Shown: positions 17,213 to 26,655, counted from the first letter of the stretch. The stretch is 64,000 nucleotides of DNA from an uncultured Muribaculaceae bacterium (GCA_958439725.1 CAUBWJ010000011.1:1-64000); one strand, 5' to 3'. Notes: generated by a model not told the origin, from the sequence alone. Numbers and translations are program-made.

Positions 17213-20041
17213 TTATTTTTCCGCTGGATCAAGAATCACGGTGATGTAGTTGCCCTGGCCGAGGAACTGTTTTGCCCAGTTCTGGATATCGTCCACTGTC
17301 ACGGAGTTGATGGTCTCGATGTTGCCGTTGAAGGTATCCACACCGTTGGCGAGCCATCCGTTTATGGCACCGAGCCAGCTGCCGTTGAGTTCTTTTCCTT
17401 CAGTGGCTTCTTTCACCATGAATTCCTTCACGGGGTCAAGCTCGGTCTGTTTTACTGTGGAGGTGAGGCTGTTCATCTCGTCCTTGATTATGCCGAGCAC
17501 TTTATCCTTCATTTCAGGCTTCATGGGGAACGCCGTAAGAAGCTGGCTGTTGGGAACGCTGTTGCGCGACTGGAGGCCCTGAGCTCCGATTGAATATACG
17601 GCACCTTCTTTTTCTCTTACAATGTCGTTGAGACGTTTCGAGAGAATCTGGCCTGCCATGCTGGCAAGGAAGTAGTTGCGGTCGTTGTAGGCAAGTTCGC
17701 CGGAAGCGTCGACGTATGCCCATGTCTGCGGGGTCTGCATGGAGGTAGTATAGGTCTTGGTGATGACGCCGTGGTTCATTTCGAATTGTTTGTCAACGCC
17801 CTTGAATTTGCGCAGGGCGGGATCGTTCTTACCGGGGAGCGAAGCGATATATTGCTCAACCATGGGCTTGAGAGAATCGGGATTGACATTGCCTATGAAG
17901 GTGAATGTGAATTCTCCTGCATTGGAAGTCATGGCTTTGCAGATGTCGAGAATCTGCTCGCGGCTTGCGCCTTCCACATCGGCCACCTCAAGGGTGCGTA
18001 GACGGGGAGAGGAGAAGAGTGTTTCATACAGGCGTTTGCGGAACACTGACTGAGGATCGTTCTCCTTGTTGTGGAGCGATGCAATCTCGCTTTTCTGGAG
18101 GGCTTCAAATTCTTCGGGAGTGAAGTTGATGGAGGTGAATCCCATGTAGATCAGCTCCATGAGGGTAGGAAGGTCTTTGGGCGTGGAGAAGCCGGTGAGA
18201 GTGCGGCTGTAGAGGTCGAATGAAGGAGAGAGCATAACCTGTTTGCCTGAGAGATATTTGTTGAGGTCGGTGCGGGTGTAGGTGCCGAGTCCGTAACGGT
18301 CAAGGGCCGTAGGCATGAACAGAAGAGATTTCAGATATTCGGAGCCGTAGGCCGAGGTTCCGTTGTTGGCGTAGGCTGAGAAAAGCACTTCGTTGTCCTT
18401 GAAGTCGGTGGGCTTCACAATCACGGTGGCGCCATTGCTCAGGGTCCATACGGTGGCGTCCCACTGCTTGCTGTGCTCTTCCTTTACAACCTTGCCGGGT
18501 GCGGGGAGCGAGGGAATCAGAGGCTCGGATTTTACTTCTTCCTTGTAGGGTTCGATGGTCTCGGCGTCAACAGCGGCGAGAGCGGCGGCTACTTCCTCTT
18601 CGGTGGGGTATTTGCCTTCCTTGTTGTCAGGCAGGAGCATGAGAAGAATGCGGTTGTCGTCGGTTATGAGCTGCGGCAGAAGCTGGTTGAGCATCTGAAC
18701 CTGCACCATGCCCGACATGTTCTGCATGAGCTTGAATTCTTCCTCTACAGTGGGGATAGGCTCATTGGAGAGGAAGTTGGCAACGTATTCCTGTACGTAG
18801 GAATTGCTCTGGCGCTTGTTGCGGTTATTGTAGGCGTTTTCGAGCTGCGACAGATATTCGTCGCGCTGACGCTCATATTCTGTAATGGTGAATCCGCCGC
18901 GTTTTGCGCGGAGCACCTCGCGGTATACAGCCGATATGGCGGGAATAATCTCCTGAGGAGTCTTGGGGATGGCTACAAGGTCAACGCTGCTCTTGGTGCG
19001 GGCAAGCAGGAAGTCACCGTACATCACACCGGCCTGTGCGAAGGGTGCGTCAGGCTTTGCCTGAAGATCGGCAAGACGGGTGTTGAGCATCGAAGTGATC
19101 ATCCGGGTCATGAACTTGGTAAGTAGGTAGGCCGGAGTGTTCTTGAGCGAATCAGGGAATGCCTCGCTCTTGATCATGAGCTGGGCTATGCTTATGGGCT
19201 GCTCGGGGTCATGGCCAATGGCATAGATGGTGCCTTTGGTGTCCTCTACGGGGAAGTAGATGCGCTCGGCGGGATTCTCTGGCATCTCTATGTCGGAGAA
19301 CATTTCCTTGATTTTGCCCTCTATGCGGTCCACGTCGATATCGCCTACCACGATTATACCCTGAAGGTCGGGACGATACCATTTCTCATAGTAGTCGCGG
19401 AGAGCCTGATGGGGGAAGTTGTCAACCACCTCCATGGTGCCTATGGGCAGACGGTGACCATAGATGTTGTTGGGGTAAATTTTCGGAAGCAGGTCGGTGA
19501 GTATGCGCATCTGGCCCACATTGGTAGTGCGCCATTCCTCATGGATTACGGCACGCTCGGCATCGATTTCCTCGGGGAGGAGGAGAAGGTCGTTGGCCCA
19601 GTCGTGGAGAATGAGCAGGCAGGAGTCCTGGACGCTCTCGCGCGCCACAGGCACATTGTCGATGTTGTAGATGGTCATGTCGACTCCCGTCTGAGCGTTG
19701 AGGTTCTGACCGAATTTCACGCCCACGGACTCAAGCCAGTTGATAAGGTTCTTGCCGGGGAAGTGGGTGGTTCCGTTGAAGCACATGTGCTCGAGGAAGT
19801 GGGCGAGGCCCTGCTGCTCGTCGTTTTCGAGAACGGAACCCACGCGCTGGGCGATGTAGAAATCGGCCTGTCCCTTGGGGAGCTCATTGTGGCGGATGTA
19901 ATAGGTGAGGCCGTTGGGAAGCCGTCCTATCCTTACGTCGGGGTCGGTTCCTAACTGGGGCATCTGCTGGGCGGTGAGTGCTTGCGGCAGAAGCATCACG
20001 AGCGCCATGAACAGAGATAGCAGTAGCGAAGTTTTCTTCAT
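17213..20041 (-). CDS. M16 family zinc peptidase (pitrilysin/insulinase type), exported
   Basis: A 942-residue protein with a signal peptide at residues 1-24. The inverted zinc motif HFLEH is at residues 81-85, with the distal zinc Glu in AVIHEEWR near 160. The second half (about 530-940) repeats the M16 fold without a zinc motif, as expected for a two-module single-chain enzyme. Such Bacteroidales peptidases act in the periplasm on peptides or misfolded segments; the true substrate is unknown. The gene is monocistronic, flanked by its own terminator. Confidence 0.93.
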   Translation of the reverse strand: MKKTSLLLSLFMALVMLLPQALTAQQMPQLGTDPDVRIGRLPNGLTYYIRHNELPKGQADFYIAQRVGSVLENDEQQGLAHFLEHMCFNGTTHFPGKNLINWLESVGVKFGQNLNAQTGVDMTIYNIDNVPVARESVQDSCLLILHDWANDLLLLPEEIDAERAVIHEEWRTTNVGQMRILTDLLPKIYPNNIYGHRLPIGTMEVVDNFPHQALRDYYEKWYRPDLQGIIVVGDIDVDRIEGKIKEMFSDIEMPENPAERIYFPVEDTKGTIYAIGHDPEQPISIAQLMIKSEAFPDSLKNTPAYLLTKFMTRMITSMLNTRLADLQAKPDAPFAQAGVMYGDFLLARTKSSVDLVAIPKTPQEIIPAISAVYREVLRAKRGGFTITEYERQRDEYLSQLENAYNNRNKRQSNSYVQEYVANFLSNEPIPTVEEEFKLMQNMSGMVQVQMLNQLLPQLITDDNRILLMLLPDNKEGKYPTEEEVAAALAAVDAETIEPYKEEVKSEPLIPSLPAPGKVVKEEHSKQWDATVWTLSNGATVIVKPTDFKDNEVLFSAYANNGTSAYGSEYLKSLLFMPTALDRYGLGTYTRTDLNKYLSGKQVMLSPSFDLYSRTLTGFSTPKDLPTLMELIYMGFTSINFTPEEFEALQKSEIASLHNKENDPQSVFRKRLYETLFSSPRLRTLEVADVEGASREQILDICKAMTSNAGEFTFTFIGNVNPDSLKPMVEQYIASLPGKNDPALRKFKGVDKQFEMNHGVITKTYTTSMQTPQTWAYVDASGELAYNDRNYFLASMAGQILSKRLNDIVREKEGAVYSIGAQGLQSRNSVPNSQLLTAFPMKPEMKDKVLGIIKDEMNSLTSTVKQTELDPVKEFMVKEATEGKELNGSWLGAINGWLANGVDTFNGNIETINSVTVDDIQNWAKQFLGQGNYITVILDPAEK

Positions 20042-20152
20042 AAATCGGTTATTGTGATAAATAATTTTGGTTTCTATAAAAACGCATCTGTGAAATCAGA
20101 CGCAACCACCGGGATAAAGTTGCACGGGGAGACGAAAATTTTGCAGAAAAAA

Positions 20153-21514
20153 TTAGGCTTCTGCAAATTCCGCCGTACTTACGGCGTGACGCGGAGAGCC
20201 GATTATGATGGCTCCTGCCAGACACACACAGAGCGCCCAGGGATAGAAGAGATAGGGCCACGGGGCGGCGGGAGAGATTTCAGCCATGCCGCTCACAAGG
20301 AGGGTCTGGGCGCCGAACGGTATTAGGCATTGGGTAATGCAGGAAGAGGTGTCGAGCAGCGAGGCGGCGCGTCGCGGCGATATGCCGTAGCGGGTGGCGA
20401 GAGAGCGGGAGAGGGAACCGGTGGTGAGAATTGCCACGGTGTTGTTGGCCGTGCACAGATTGACGCACGATGTGATGACGGCTATTGCAGCCTGGGCGCC
20501 ACGGTAGCCGAGACCCCGCGTGGTGATGAGCGACAGGAGGTAGTCGATGCCTCCTGCAGCCTTGACTATGCCGAGCATTCCTGCGGCAAGAAGGGTTATT
20601 ACTATGAGGTCGCTCATGCTCTCAACTCCTTTGCCCATAAGCCCGGCCGCTTCGAGCGGCGTCATGCCGAATGGGAGCGAGGCTGCCAGAGCCGCGATGA
20701 TTCCGCAGATGAGCACCACGGTAACGTTGACTCCGCAGGCAGCCATGCCTATCACCAGAAGATAGGGGAGCACCAGCCTTACATCGCTCCATGCAAATGA
20801 GACGTTCTGAACAGCAGCCGTGCTGTCAAGACCTATCACGGTGTAAATTGCAAGCGTTATCACGGCCGCCGGGAGCGCAATGCGCAGGTTGGCATGGAAT
20901 TTATCGCTCATCCGGCATCCTTGGGTGCGCGTGGCGGCGATGGTGGTGTCGGAGATGAATGAAAGGTTGTCGCCGAAAAACGCTCCTCCGAGCACAGCGG
21001 CTGCATAAAGTGGCACCGGCGCGCCCGCGCTCTGCGCGAGTTCGACAACCAGAGGGGTCAGAGCCACCACGGTGCCGACCGAAGTGCCTATCGACATGCT
21101 TATCAGGCACGCCGCCAGAAATATGGCGGGAAGCACAAAGTCGGCAGGAAAGCATACCAGCGTGAGCCGCACGGTGGCGTCGACCGCTCCCATGCCTTTG
21201 GCGAGTGAGGCGAAGGTTCCGGCGAGGATGAAAATCCACACCATGTAGAGAATATTGTGGTTACCGGCGGACTCAGAGAACGTCCGGATACGGTCCTGGA
21301 GCGGATGGCCGCGGTAGATGGCTATGCTCCAGATGGAAGCCGCCACAAGCGCTATGGTGATGGGTATGGCGTAGAAGTCGCCTATCACAAGAGATGCTCC
21401 CACATAGAGCGCGAGAAACATAAGCGCCGGGGAAAGCGCGAGCAGCCCGCGGCGATGGGATGCTGCGGGCTTTTGCTCGGGTAATTCGGGAATTTTATAG
21501 TCGGTATTTTTCAA
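20153..21514 (-). CDS. NhaC family Na+/H+ antiporter
   Basis: A 453-residue inner-membrane protein with about eleven hydrophobic helices. Characteristic stretches are GTSVGTVVALTPLVVELAQ, LGGAFFGDNLSFISDTTIAATRTQGC (acidic residues in a helix break) and CTANNTVAILTTGSL, all found in NhaC-type transporters (PF03553). Likely role is export of sodium in exchange for protons; some family members instead exchange organic acids. An open frame extends to a TTG at 21538, but that TTG is part of a TAAATTTG -7 box (21536-21543), so translation must begin later. I prefer the TTG at 21514, giving an MKN start; no ATG occurs before the first helix. Confidence 0.85.
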   Translation of the reverse strand: MKNTDYKIPELPEQKPAASHRRGLLALSPALMFLALYVGASLVIGDFYAIPITIALVAASIWSIAIYRGHPLQDRIRTFSESAGNHNILYMVWIFILAGTFASLAKGMGAVDATVRLTLVCFPADFVLPAIFLAACLISMSIGTSVGTVVALTPLVVELAQSAGAPVPLYAAAVLGGAFFGDNLSFISDTTIAATRTQGCRMSDKFHANLRIALPAAVITLAIYTVIGLDSTAAVQNVSFAWSDVRLVLPYLLVIGMAACGVNVTVVLICGIIAALAASLPFGMTPLEAAGLMGKGVESMSDLIVITLLAAGMLGIVKAAGGIDYLLSLITTRGLGYRGAQAAIAVITSCVNLCTANNTVAILTTGSLSRSLATRYGISPRRAASLLDTSSCITQCLIPFGAQTLLVSGMAEISPAAPWPYLFYPWALCVCLAGAIIIGSPRHAVSTAEFAEA

Positions 21515-21535
21515 TATCAGTGCCTTATAAGACCG

Positions 21536-21543
21536 CAAATTTA
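21536..21543 (-). promoter_or_regulatory. -7 box of the NhaC-type antiporter gene
   Basis: TAAATTTG reads on the minus strand 22 bp before the preferred TTG start. It decides the start: initiation at 21538 would need the promoter itself to be translated. No clear -33 TTTG is seen. Confidence 0.5.
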
Positions 21544-21591
21544 CTAAAATCTGCGGAAAACAGGCAATTATATAACGAATTTCCGTTCTGT

Positions 21592-22878
21592 TCAGAAGGA
21601 ATATTTGAGCATTGCGGCAATGCGGTTGGCGCGTCCGCGCTCGCCGTTGAAGTCGGTGCGCACGCCGTGCAGGTAACCGAGAGCTATCTGCATGTCGGGA
21701 ATTATTTTATAGAATGCAGTGGCCGAGATATAGTCGGAACCCCTGTAAGCTTCGTCGCCGAGATAGTTTGTGCCGAGCACACGTGTCTTGGAGTAGGCCC
21801 CCGCGAGGTATATATCCTTGGTTAGATTATATGTAGCGCCCACTTCGAATGCATATTGGCGCGGAGCCTCCATTGCGCCACCTTCGGTATGCACCAGGTC
21901 AAGGCCGGTTGCCATATCGTTGACATAAGAGCCGTAACCCCGGCCGTAAGAGCCCTGATAGAGGAGAGTGAAGCCGGGAGCCACATAGAATTTGCCGGAT
22001 AGCTGGGCCGCCCAGCCCGTTACCGATTTGTTTTTCTCAGCCACGAGGTTTCTGTAAGAAAGCGACCGGAACAGTCCGCTCAGACGCACATGGCTTTTGC
22101 CGTCCATCCAGGCGTACTGGACGTAGGCGGGTATATCGGGGCAGCGTGGATTGATATGCTTGCTGTATTCGTCGGTGGAGTAGCTTGTAGGCGGGTTTTC
22201 TATGGAGATTGCGGCTGACCAGTGGCTTCCGAAATGCGGATTGAACCGAACCAGTACGTTGCGCCGGAATGTCTCGCCCGAGGGGCCGATATTGTCAATG
22301 CCGGGAGTGCCTACCGAGGCATCCATCAGAGTGCTGTTGGCCAGACCTACGGTGAAATATCCGGCTGACACGTATGCCTGCTTGAGTCGGAAACCGTAGC
22401 CTTTGAAGCCGTTGCCGGTGAAATCGCCGAGTATGTACATCTGGTATGTGCCTATTTTTTCATTGCGTCCCACCAGTTGCAGGAATATGGACGAGTGGTT
22501 GGCGTTGGCGTAGAAAGCGCTCTCCTGGTCGTCGCGGTTGGGAACCGGAATGTCATATGGAATGAAGTTGGCGCCTTGGTCGATAGAGCCTCTCACGTCA
22601 TACTGGAACGATACCTTGGCATAGCCGCCGATTCCGAGGGCTATCTTTCCCTCGCGGTCAAGGAAGAGGAAGCGGGGACAGTTGGGCTCATTGAAGTGCA
22701 TGTCCTCCTGGTTATAGAGTACGGCTACCAGACGTCCGGCCGATGCTCTGTTGCCGGTCAGAATAATGGCACGTTCGGGTATCAGAAATGTGTCGGGATA
22801 CTGGCGGGGATGGACAGCCATTGCCAACGCCGGCATGACTAATGCGGCTGAACAAACCAAGGCTTTAAGGATATTCAT
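21592..22878 (-). CDS. DcaP-like outer-membrane porin
   Basis: A 428-residue barrel protein with a signal peptide (MNILKALVCSAALVMPALAMA). Typical features are GIGGYAKVSFQYDVRG, ADNANHS-like ANANHSSIFLQLVGR, YFTVGLANSTLMDASVGTPGIDNIGPSG and a C-terminal RIAAMLKYSF. These resemble the DcaP-type trimeric porins and related single-component barrels of Bacteroidales, which let small anionic molecules pass. The substrate cannot be read from sequence. The gene is adjacent to the antiporter on the same strand with a 53-bp gap; functional linkage is possible but unproven. Confidence 0.78.
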   Translation of the reverse strand: MNILKALVCSAALVMPALAMAVHPRQYPDTFLIPERAIILTGNRASAGRLVAVLYNQEDMHFNEPNCPRFLFLDREGKIALGIGGYAKVSFQYDVRGSIDQGANFIPYDIPVPNRDDQESAFYANANHSSIFLQLVGRNEKIGTYQMYILGDFTGNGFKGYGFRLKQAYVSAGYFTVGLANSTLMDASVGTPGIDNIGPSGETFRRNVLVRFNPHFGSHWSAAISIENPPTSYSTDEYSKHINPRCPDIPAYVQYAWMDGKSHVRLSGLFRSLSYRNLVAEKNKSVTGWAAQLSGKFYVAPGFTLLYQGSYGRGYGSYVNDMATGLDLVHTEGGAMEAPRQYAFEVGATYNLTKDIYLAGAYSKTRVLGTNYLGDEAYRGSDYISATAFYKIIPDMQIALGYLHGVRTDFNGERGRANRIAAMLKYSF

Positions 22879-22998
22879 TTCTTAATAAATAAATTTTGAA
22901 TCGGGTCAGTGTTTTTTAATACCATTAAAACATCTGATCAACCCTTAAAGTTTCCGCAAAAATCTCTCAGCCAAAGAAAAGAGTGAGAGAAAAAGCGC

Positions 22999-23006
22999 TA
23001 TATTTG
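22999..23006 (+). promoter_or_regulatory. -7 box before the four-helix-bundle remnant
   Basis: TATATTTG matches the Bacteroidetes -7 consensus and lies directly upstream of the 9-bp repeats. The repeats would therefore be in the 5' leader of the message. No convincing -33 TTTG is seen. Confidence 0.5.
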
Positions 23007-23015
23007 CGAGTGAAT

Positions 23016-23060
23016 TAGCTAAGATAGCTAAAATAGCTAATTTAGCTAAAGTAGCTACAA
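23016..23060 (+). repeat. Five tandem 9-bp TAGCTAANN units
   Basis: Units at 23016-23024, 23025-23033, 23034-23042, 23043-23051 and 23052-23060 share TAGCTA and vary in the last three positions. Each holds a stop codon and the palindrome TAGCTA, so the stretch is non-coding in that frame. It sits between the promoter box and the ATG of the four-helix-bundle remnant. Confidence 0.85.
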
Positions 23061-23097
23061 TAACTCCTCTAATCCCTCACCTAATTAAATCCACACC

Positions 23098-23485
23098 ATG
23101 CCTCCCGATTTTGCCCGGCCCAAGACAAGCTACCGCAAGCTTCATGTGTTTCGCAAGGCCGAGGCCATCTATGACCTGACTTATTATTTCCTGCAGGGCC
23201 ATATAGCCAAAACCGACCGCACTTACGACCAGATGCTGCAGGCAGCCCGATCCGGAAAGCAAAATATAGTGGAAGGGCGCTCGGATGCCGCAACTTCCGC
23301 TGAAATCGAAATCAAACTGTTTGGTGTGGCACGGGGAAGTCTCTCCCGGTGCTGATGCGGCAAGTTTTGAAAAGATAGACTTTCCGGATGGCGACAGCTG
23401 GACCGTATTTGACCGCAACCGTGTGTATAAGGGCAAAGATTCTCCGAAACTCAGGGAATACCTGAAAAAGAAATATGGCAGGTGA
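23098..23485 (+). pseudogene. Truncated four-helix-bundle protein (23S rRNA intervening-sequence protein family)
   Basis: From ATG 23098 the frame gives SYRKLHVFRKAEAIYDLTYYF, RTYDQMLQAARSGKQNIVEG and ATSAEIEIKLFGVARGSL, the N-terminal two thirds of a four-helix-bundle protein (TIGR02436 type, about 120 residues when intact). It then stops at 23355 after SRC. The last helix is missing. In the next frame the sequence continues open to 23485 with FPDGDSWTVFDRNRVYKGKDSP and a KLREYLKKKYGR end, which is not the usual tail of this family and may come from another gene. This looks like a deletion or recombination junction near 23340. An 85-residue product could still be made. Confidence 0.7.
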
Positions 23486-23514
23486 AGCTTGAGCCAATTT
23501 AATGCCGAGAGAGC

Positions 23515-24291
23515 TTAGAAGCTCCAGACGGGATGGTCGAAGACCTTTTCGCCTTTTTTCTTATGGAACCAGATGGTGATGATGATGGCCAATGCAATGC
23601 TGCCAACCCTGACAAGATTGGAGATCAATCCTCCGGCAGCAACTTCGGTGCCTGTGACGTTGAATATTACCCACGCGGCATTCATCAGTATATGCAGCCC
23701 GACAGGAACCCAGAGGTTGAAGCCCCATGCAACGTACATCCAGCTGAAATACACGGCTCCGATAAATGTGACGCCAAATGCCGCAAGGCTTGACGCTATA
23801 TCATGTCCCTGATAGGTGTGGGCGAGGCCGAACAGAACGGCCGGGAATAAGACCGCCCAGAAGAAACCTGTCTTAGCATACCGGAAGAACAATCCGAACA
23901 TAAAGGCGCGGCATATCAGTTCCTCGATGAAGCCGGGCAAAACGCTTTTCCTTACAAGCAACGGAACGGTAAGATCGGGATTTATAGTGCCGATTAGAGG
24001 AAATACTATATAGATGGGCAAAACCGAAATCACAGCTACAAAAAATCCTTTTATGATATTTGATTCAAGTCCGAGAAATGAACCCTGTTCTTTGGGCCTC
24101 ACCACGATAGACAAAACGATAAATGCCGCCAGAGCCAACAGTAAATCCCTTGCAGAGTCGTTGAGGACTGTCTGGCGCGGGATTTCGAGCAGTGTGGTCA
24201 CACGCCATACATTTTGCCATATGAGGTTGACTGTGAAAGATGCAACCACTGCAAAAATAACTTTGGAAAGCTTGGATTTCAATATAGACAT
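23515..24291 (-). CDS. CPBP family intramembrane metalloprotease (CAAX/Abi)
   Basis: A 258-residue protein with about eight hydrophobic helices. The glutamate motif FIEELICRAFMFGLFF lies near residue 141, then FGLAHTYQGHD near 175 and PVGLHILMNAAW near 220 supply the His and Asn residues of the Rce1/CPBP active site (PF02517). Family members cleave or process membrane peptides; the target is unknown. A TAATTTTG -7 box on the minus strand at 24324-24331 lies 33 bp upstream. It is monocistronic. Confidence 0.9.
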   Translation of the reverse strand: MSILKSKLSKVIFAVVASFTVNLIWQNVWRVTTLLEIPRQTVLNDSARDLLLALAAFIVLSIVVRPKEQGSFLGLESNIIKGFFVAVISVLPIYIVFPLIGTINPDLTVPLLVRKSVLPGFIEELICRAFMFGLFFRYAKTGFFWAVLFPAVLFGLAHTYQGHDIASSLAAFGVTFIGAVYFSWMYVAWGFNLWVPVGLHILMNAAWVIFNVTGTEVAAGGLISNLVRVGSIALAIIITIWFHKKKGEKVFDHPVWSF

Positions 24292-24396
24292 CGTTTACTG
24301 ATAGCGTTGTTATTATGAGGATGCAAAATTAATAAAATGTGAGGAAAACGCCGTTGACTCTCATCCAGAAAAATAAGGGTGCTGGCAATCATACTG

Positions 24397-24434
24397 AAAA
24401 AGTAAGGCGATGCGCCGGAGGGGCACATCGCCTT
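24397..24434 (-). terminator. Terminator of the alanine-rich lipoprotein gene
   Basis: Arms AAGGCGATG (24404-24412) and CATCGCCTT (24426-24434) form a 9-bp stem. On the minus strand it is followed by ACTTTTTC. It lies about 24 bp after the lipoprotein stop. Confidence 0.8.
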
Positions 24435-24457
24435 GCGATAGTATTAAGCAGGTCGCG

Positions 24458-25000
24458 TTATTTCTTTTTCAGAAGGTCGTTGACCTTTTCAGAGGCTTTG
24501 TCTTTAGCCTGCTGTGCGGCATCGCTTACCTTGTCGGAAGCTTTCTGGGCTGCGTCGGAAACTTTGGCGGCAGCTTCGTCCTTGGCGTTTTCAACGGCTG
24601 TGCTTGCAGCGTCTTTGGCTTTGTCGACGGCCTCACCGGCTGCTACGGCAGCGCTGTCGCCTGCGGCCTTTACGTTGTCAGCGGCATCGCCTGCGGCTTC
24701 TTTCACTTTGTCAAGAGCTGTTTCGGCAGTAGAGAGCGCGCCGGCAAGCTGGGGAGCCTTTGCTTTTACCACAGGCTCTATCTGCTCGAGATACTTCTTG
24801 GCTTCGTCAACCTTGCCTTCACTCACGAGTTTCTGCGCATAGGCTTTGGCCTGGTCCACATACACCTTTATGCTGTCGGTGTTGGTGCAGTTCTCGATTT
24901 TAGCTGCGAGATCTTTTTCGCTTTTTTCTGCTTTGCTTGTACAGCTTGCCATGAGAAGTGCTCCTGCGGCTACAACCGTGGCCAGAATCAGTTTTTTCAT
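24458..25000 (-). CDS. Alanine-rich, coiled-coil lipoprotein
   Basis: The 180-residue product has a lipoprotein signal (MKKLILATVVAAGALLMASC, Cys20). A short region with KVDEAKKYLEQIEPVV follows. From about residue 95 the sequence is built of 11-residue-like amphipathic units such as DKVKEAAGDAAD, DKAKDAASTAVE and DKVSDAAQQAKD, ending in KKK. This resembles apolipoprotein- or LEA-like helices that lie on a membrane or wrap around a partner. The first part hints at a helical hairpin similar to DUF6565-like lipoproteins, but I cannot assign it. It may bridge the outer membrane and peptidoglycan; this is inference. Confidence 0.8.
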   Translation of the reverse strand: MKKLILATVVAAGALLMASCTSKAEKSEKDLAAKIENCTNTDSIKVYVDQAKAYAQKLVSEGKVDEAKKYLEQIEPVVKAKAPQLAGALSTAETALDKVKEAAGDAADNVKAAGDSAAVAAGEAVDKAKDAASTAVENAKDEAAAKVSDAAQKASDKVSDAAQQAKDKASEKVNDLLKKK

Positions 25001-25099
25001 AATCGGAATTTTCGTAAGTTAATTGAATTTTGGGTTATTAATCTTAAGTATAACTTACGGGCTGCCATAAAAGTTCTTATTTCTTCTCAAAAAAACTTA

Positions 25100-26488
25100 T
25101 CAGAAGGAATAGTTGAGACCTATTGAGGCATTGATGGCGTTGCAGCGGTAGTCTGCCACAAAGGTTTTCTCGTAAGGCATTCCGACGCTTTTAAGCAGAA
25201 GGTCCTCATGGGTGATGGAAGCTCCTTTTGAGCCGAGTCCGGCTACGTACAGCAGGGAGAAGTCAATCGAAAGACGGTCTATGGGACGGAATGAAAGTCC
25301 GGCCGACGGCTCGATTTTGGTCATGCCGGGTGTCTCGGGATTGTAGTTGTGCTTGTCGACGGGAGTAGTGTCTATCATCATTCCGAAACGAAGATCGAAG
25401 CGGTGAGTGAGGGCGTATTGCGCACCAAGACGGAAACACCAGGCGTCGCGGTAGTCCTTTGCGATATGCTGGTTGAAGGCAGACACTTTCTCGTCAAGGA
25501 AATCGATATTGAGGTGCTTGTAGGTTTTCCAGCCGGTGAGAGCAACGTCGGCGGCAAGAGTCCAGCGGTCGGTAGGACGGTATGAACCTCCTATGGTAAG
25601 CACCCAGGGCAGAGGCATGGCGGCGCTGAAATTGGCCTCGTTGATGAGGCCGAGTGAGCTTTCAAGGGCAGTCTCGGCAAGTTTGTTGGCATAAATCACC
25701 TTTGCGTCGCCGGCTTTCACTTTCATGAGCTGGCGTGAACGGAAGTTGGCACCGAGGGTTACTTTGCTTGACACGTCGTACATCACGCCGGCATTGAATC
25801 CGAAAGCTACCTCTGCTTTACCGTTGAGGTTTACGGTGGCGGGAGCGGTGGTGCCGAAGGGTGTCACGTCCATTCCCATGCTCTGAAGCTTCGGAAGCAG
25901 CACGCTGTCGAATGTGGTGCCGCTTATGAGGCCCTTGTAAAGGTCAACGGAGCCCCATGTAATCATAAGGCCGGCGCCGACGCTCAGTTTCGGCGAGATG
26001 CGGTAGGAGAACGTGGGCTGAATGGTGTAGGTGGCGAGCTTTACTTTCTGATTAAGCTCGGCACCGGGCCAGTTGTTGGTCCAGTTGATTGACGATCCAT
26101 AGGGGGTATAGAAAGCTATGCCTGCCTGCAGATTGTCGTAGATACGGAACGAGGCTCCTAATAAAAGAGGGGTGGAGATGTTGTTGTGGGCATCGTATTT
26201 TGAAGGGAAATCTGTGGTATTTCCCATTACTGTCGACCGGCAGTTGCGTGCCGATACGTAAGGCTTGAGTGCATTGAAACTTCCGGTGAGGTCGAGTGTC
26301 TTTGACGAGAAACCAAGGCCGGCCGGATTGAAAAACATGCTTTCGGCGCCGAGCTTGAGGGCGGTGCCGGTGTGGCCCATGCCTCCCTGTTTAGCACTGA
26401 GGGTGTTGATCTGATATCCTTCGGCCGATGCCGAGAGGAAGGTGATAAGTGCCAGTGACGATACAATAAGTTTGTTAGAAATTCTCAT
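25100..26488 (-). CDS. OmpP1/FadL family outer-membrane transporter
   Basis: A 462-residue FadL-type barrel for uptake of hydrophobic compounds. After the signal peptide the mature start GYQINTLSAKQGGMGHTGTA forms the plug-like N-terminal segment, followed by SMFFNPAGLGF, the family signature. ATSIGLNYSF-like NASIGLNYSF ends the protein. I use ATG 26488 rather than the longer frame to 26605, because MRISNKLIVSSLALITF begins the signal peptide there and a full promoter (26532-26563) lies between the two starts. The ligand is unknown. Confidence 0.92.
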   Translation of the reverse strand: MRISNKLIVSSLALITFLSASAEGYQINTLSAKQGGMGHTGTALKLGAESMFFNPAGLGFSSKTLDLTGSFNALKPYVSARNCRSTVMGNTTDFPSKYDAHNNISTPLLLGASFRIYDNLQAGIAFYTPYGSSINWTNNWPGAELNQKVKLATYTIQPTFSYRISPKLSVGAGLMITWGSVDLYKGLISGTTFDSVLLPKLQSMGMDVTPFGTTAPATVNLNGKAEVAFGFNAGVMYDVSSKVTLGANFRSRQLMKVKAGDAKVIYANKLAETALESSLGLINEANFSAAMPLPWVLTIGGSYRPTDRWTLAADVALTGWKTYKHLNIDFLDEKVSAFNQHIAKDYRDAWCFRLGAQYALTHRFDLRFGMMIDTTPVDKHNYNPETPGMTKIEPSAGLSFRPIDRLSIDFSLLYVAGLGSKGASITHEDLLLKSVGMPYEKTFVADYRCNAINASIGLNYSF

Positions 26489-26531
26489 AATAAAAATAGT
26501 AAGTGGCTCCACACGGAGCGGATTTGGCCGG

Positions 26532-26563
26532 CAAAGGTACGGAAAAAACCACTTAGCACCAAT
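26532..26563 (-). promoter_or_regulatory. Promoter of the FadL-type gene
   Basis: On the minus strand TACCTTTG (26539-26532) follows ATTG (26563-26560) with 20 bp between. This places the transcription start near 26525, ahead of ATG 26488, and excludes the longer open frame. Confidence 0.7.
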
Positions 26564-26655
26564 AAATGTGACATTTAAGCTGCATTTGTGCATAATAGCT
26601 GGCACAGGTTGCGAATCTTTTTATATAAAAATGAAAGGTTTAACGTTTGATTTCC

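Noticed and set aside
23016..23060. The 9-bp repeats as a CRISPR remnant
   Set aside because: Units are 9 bp without spacers, and no cas gene is in the window.
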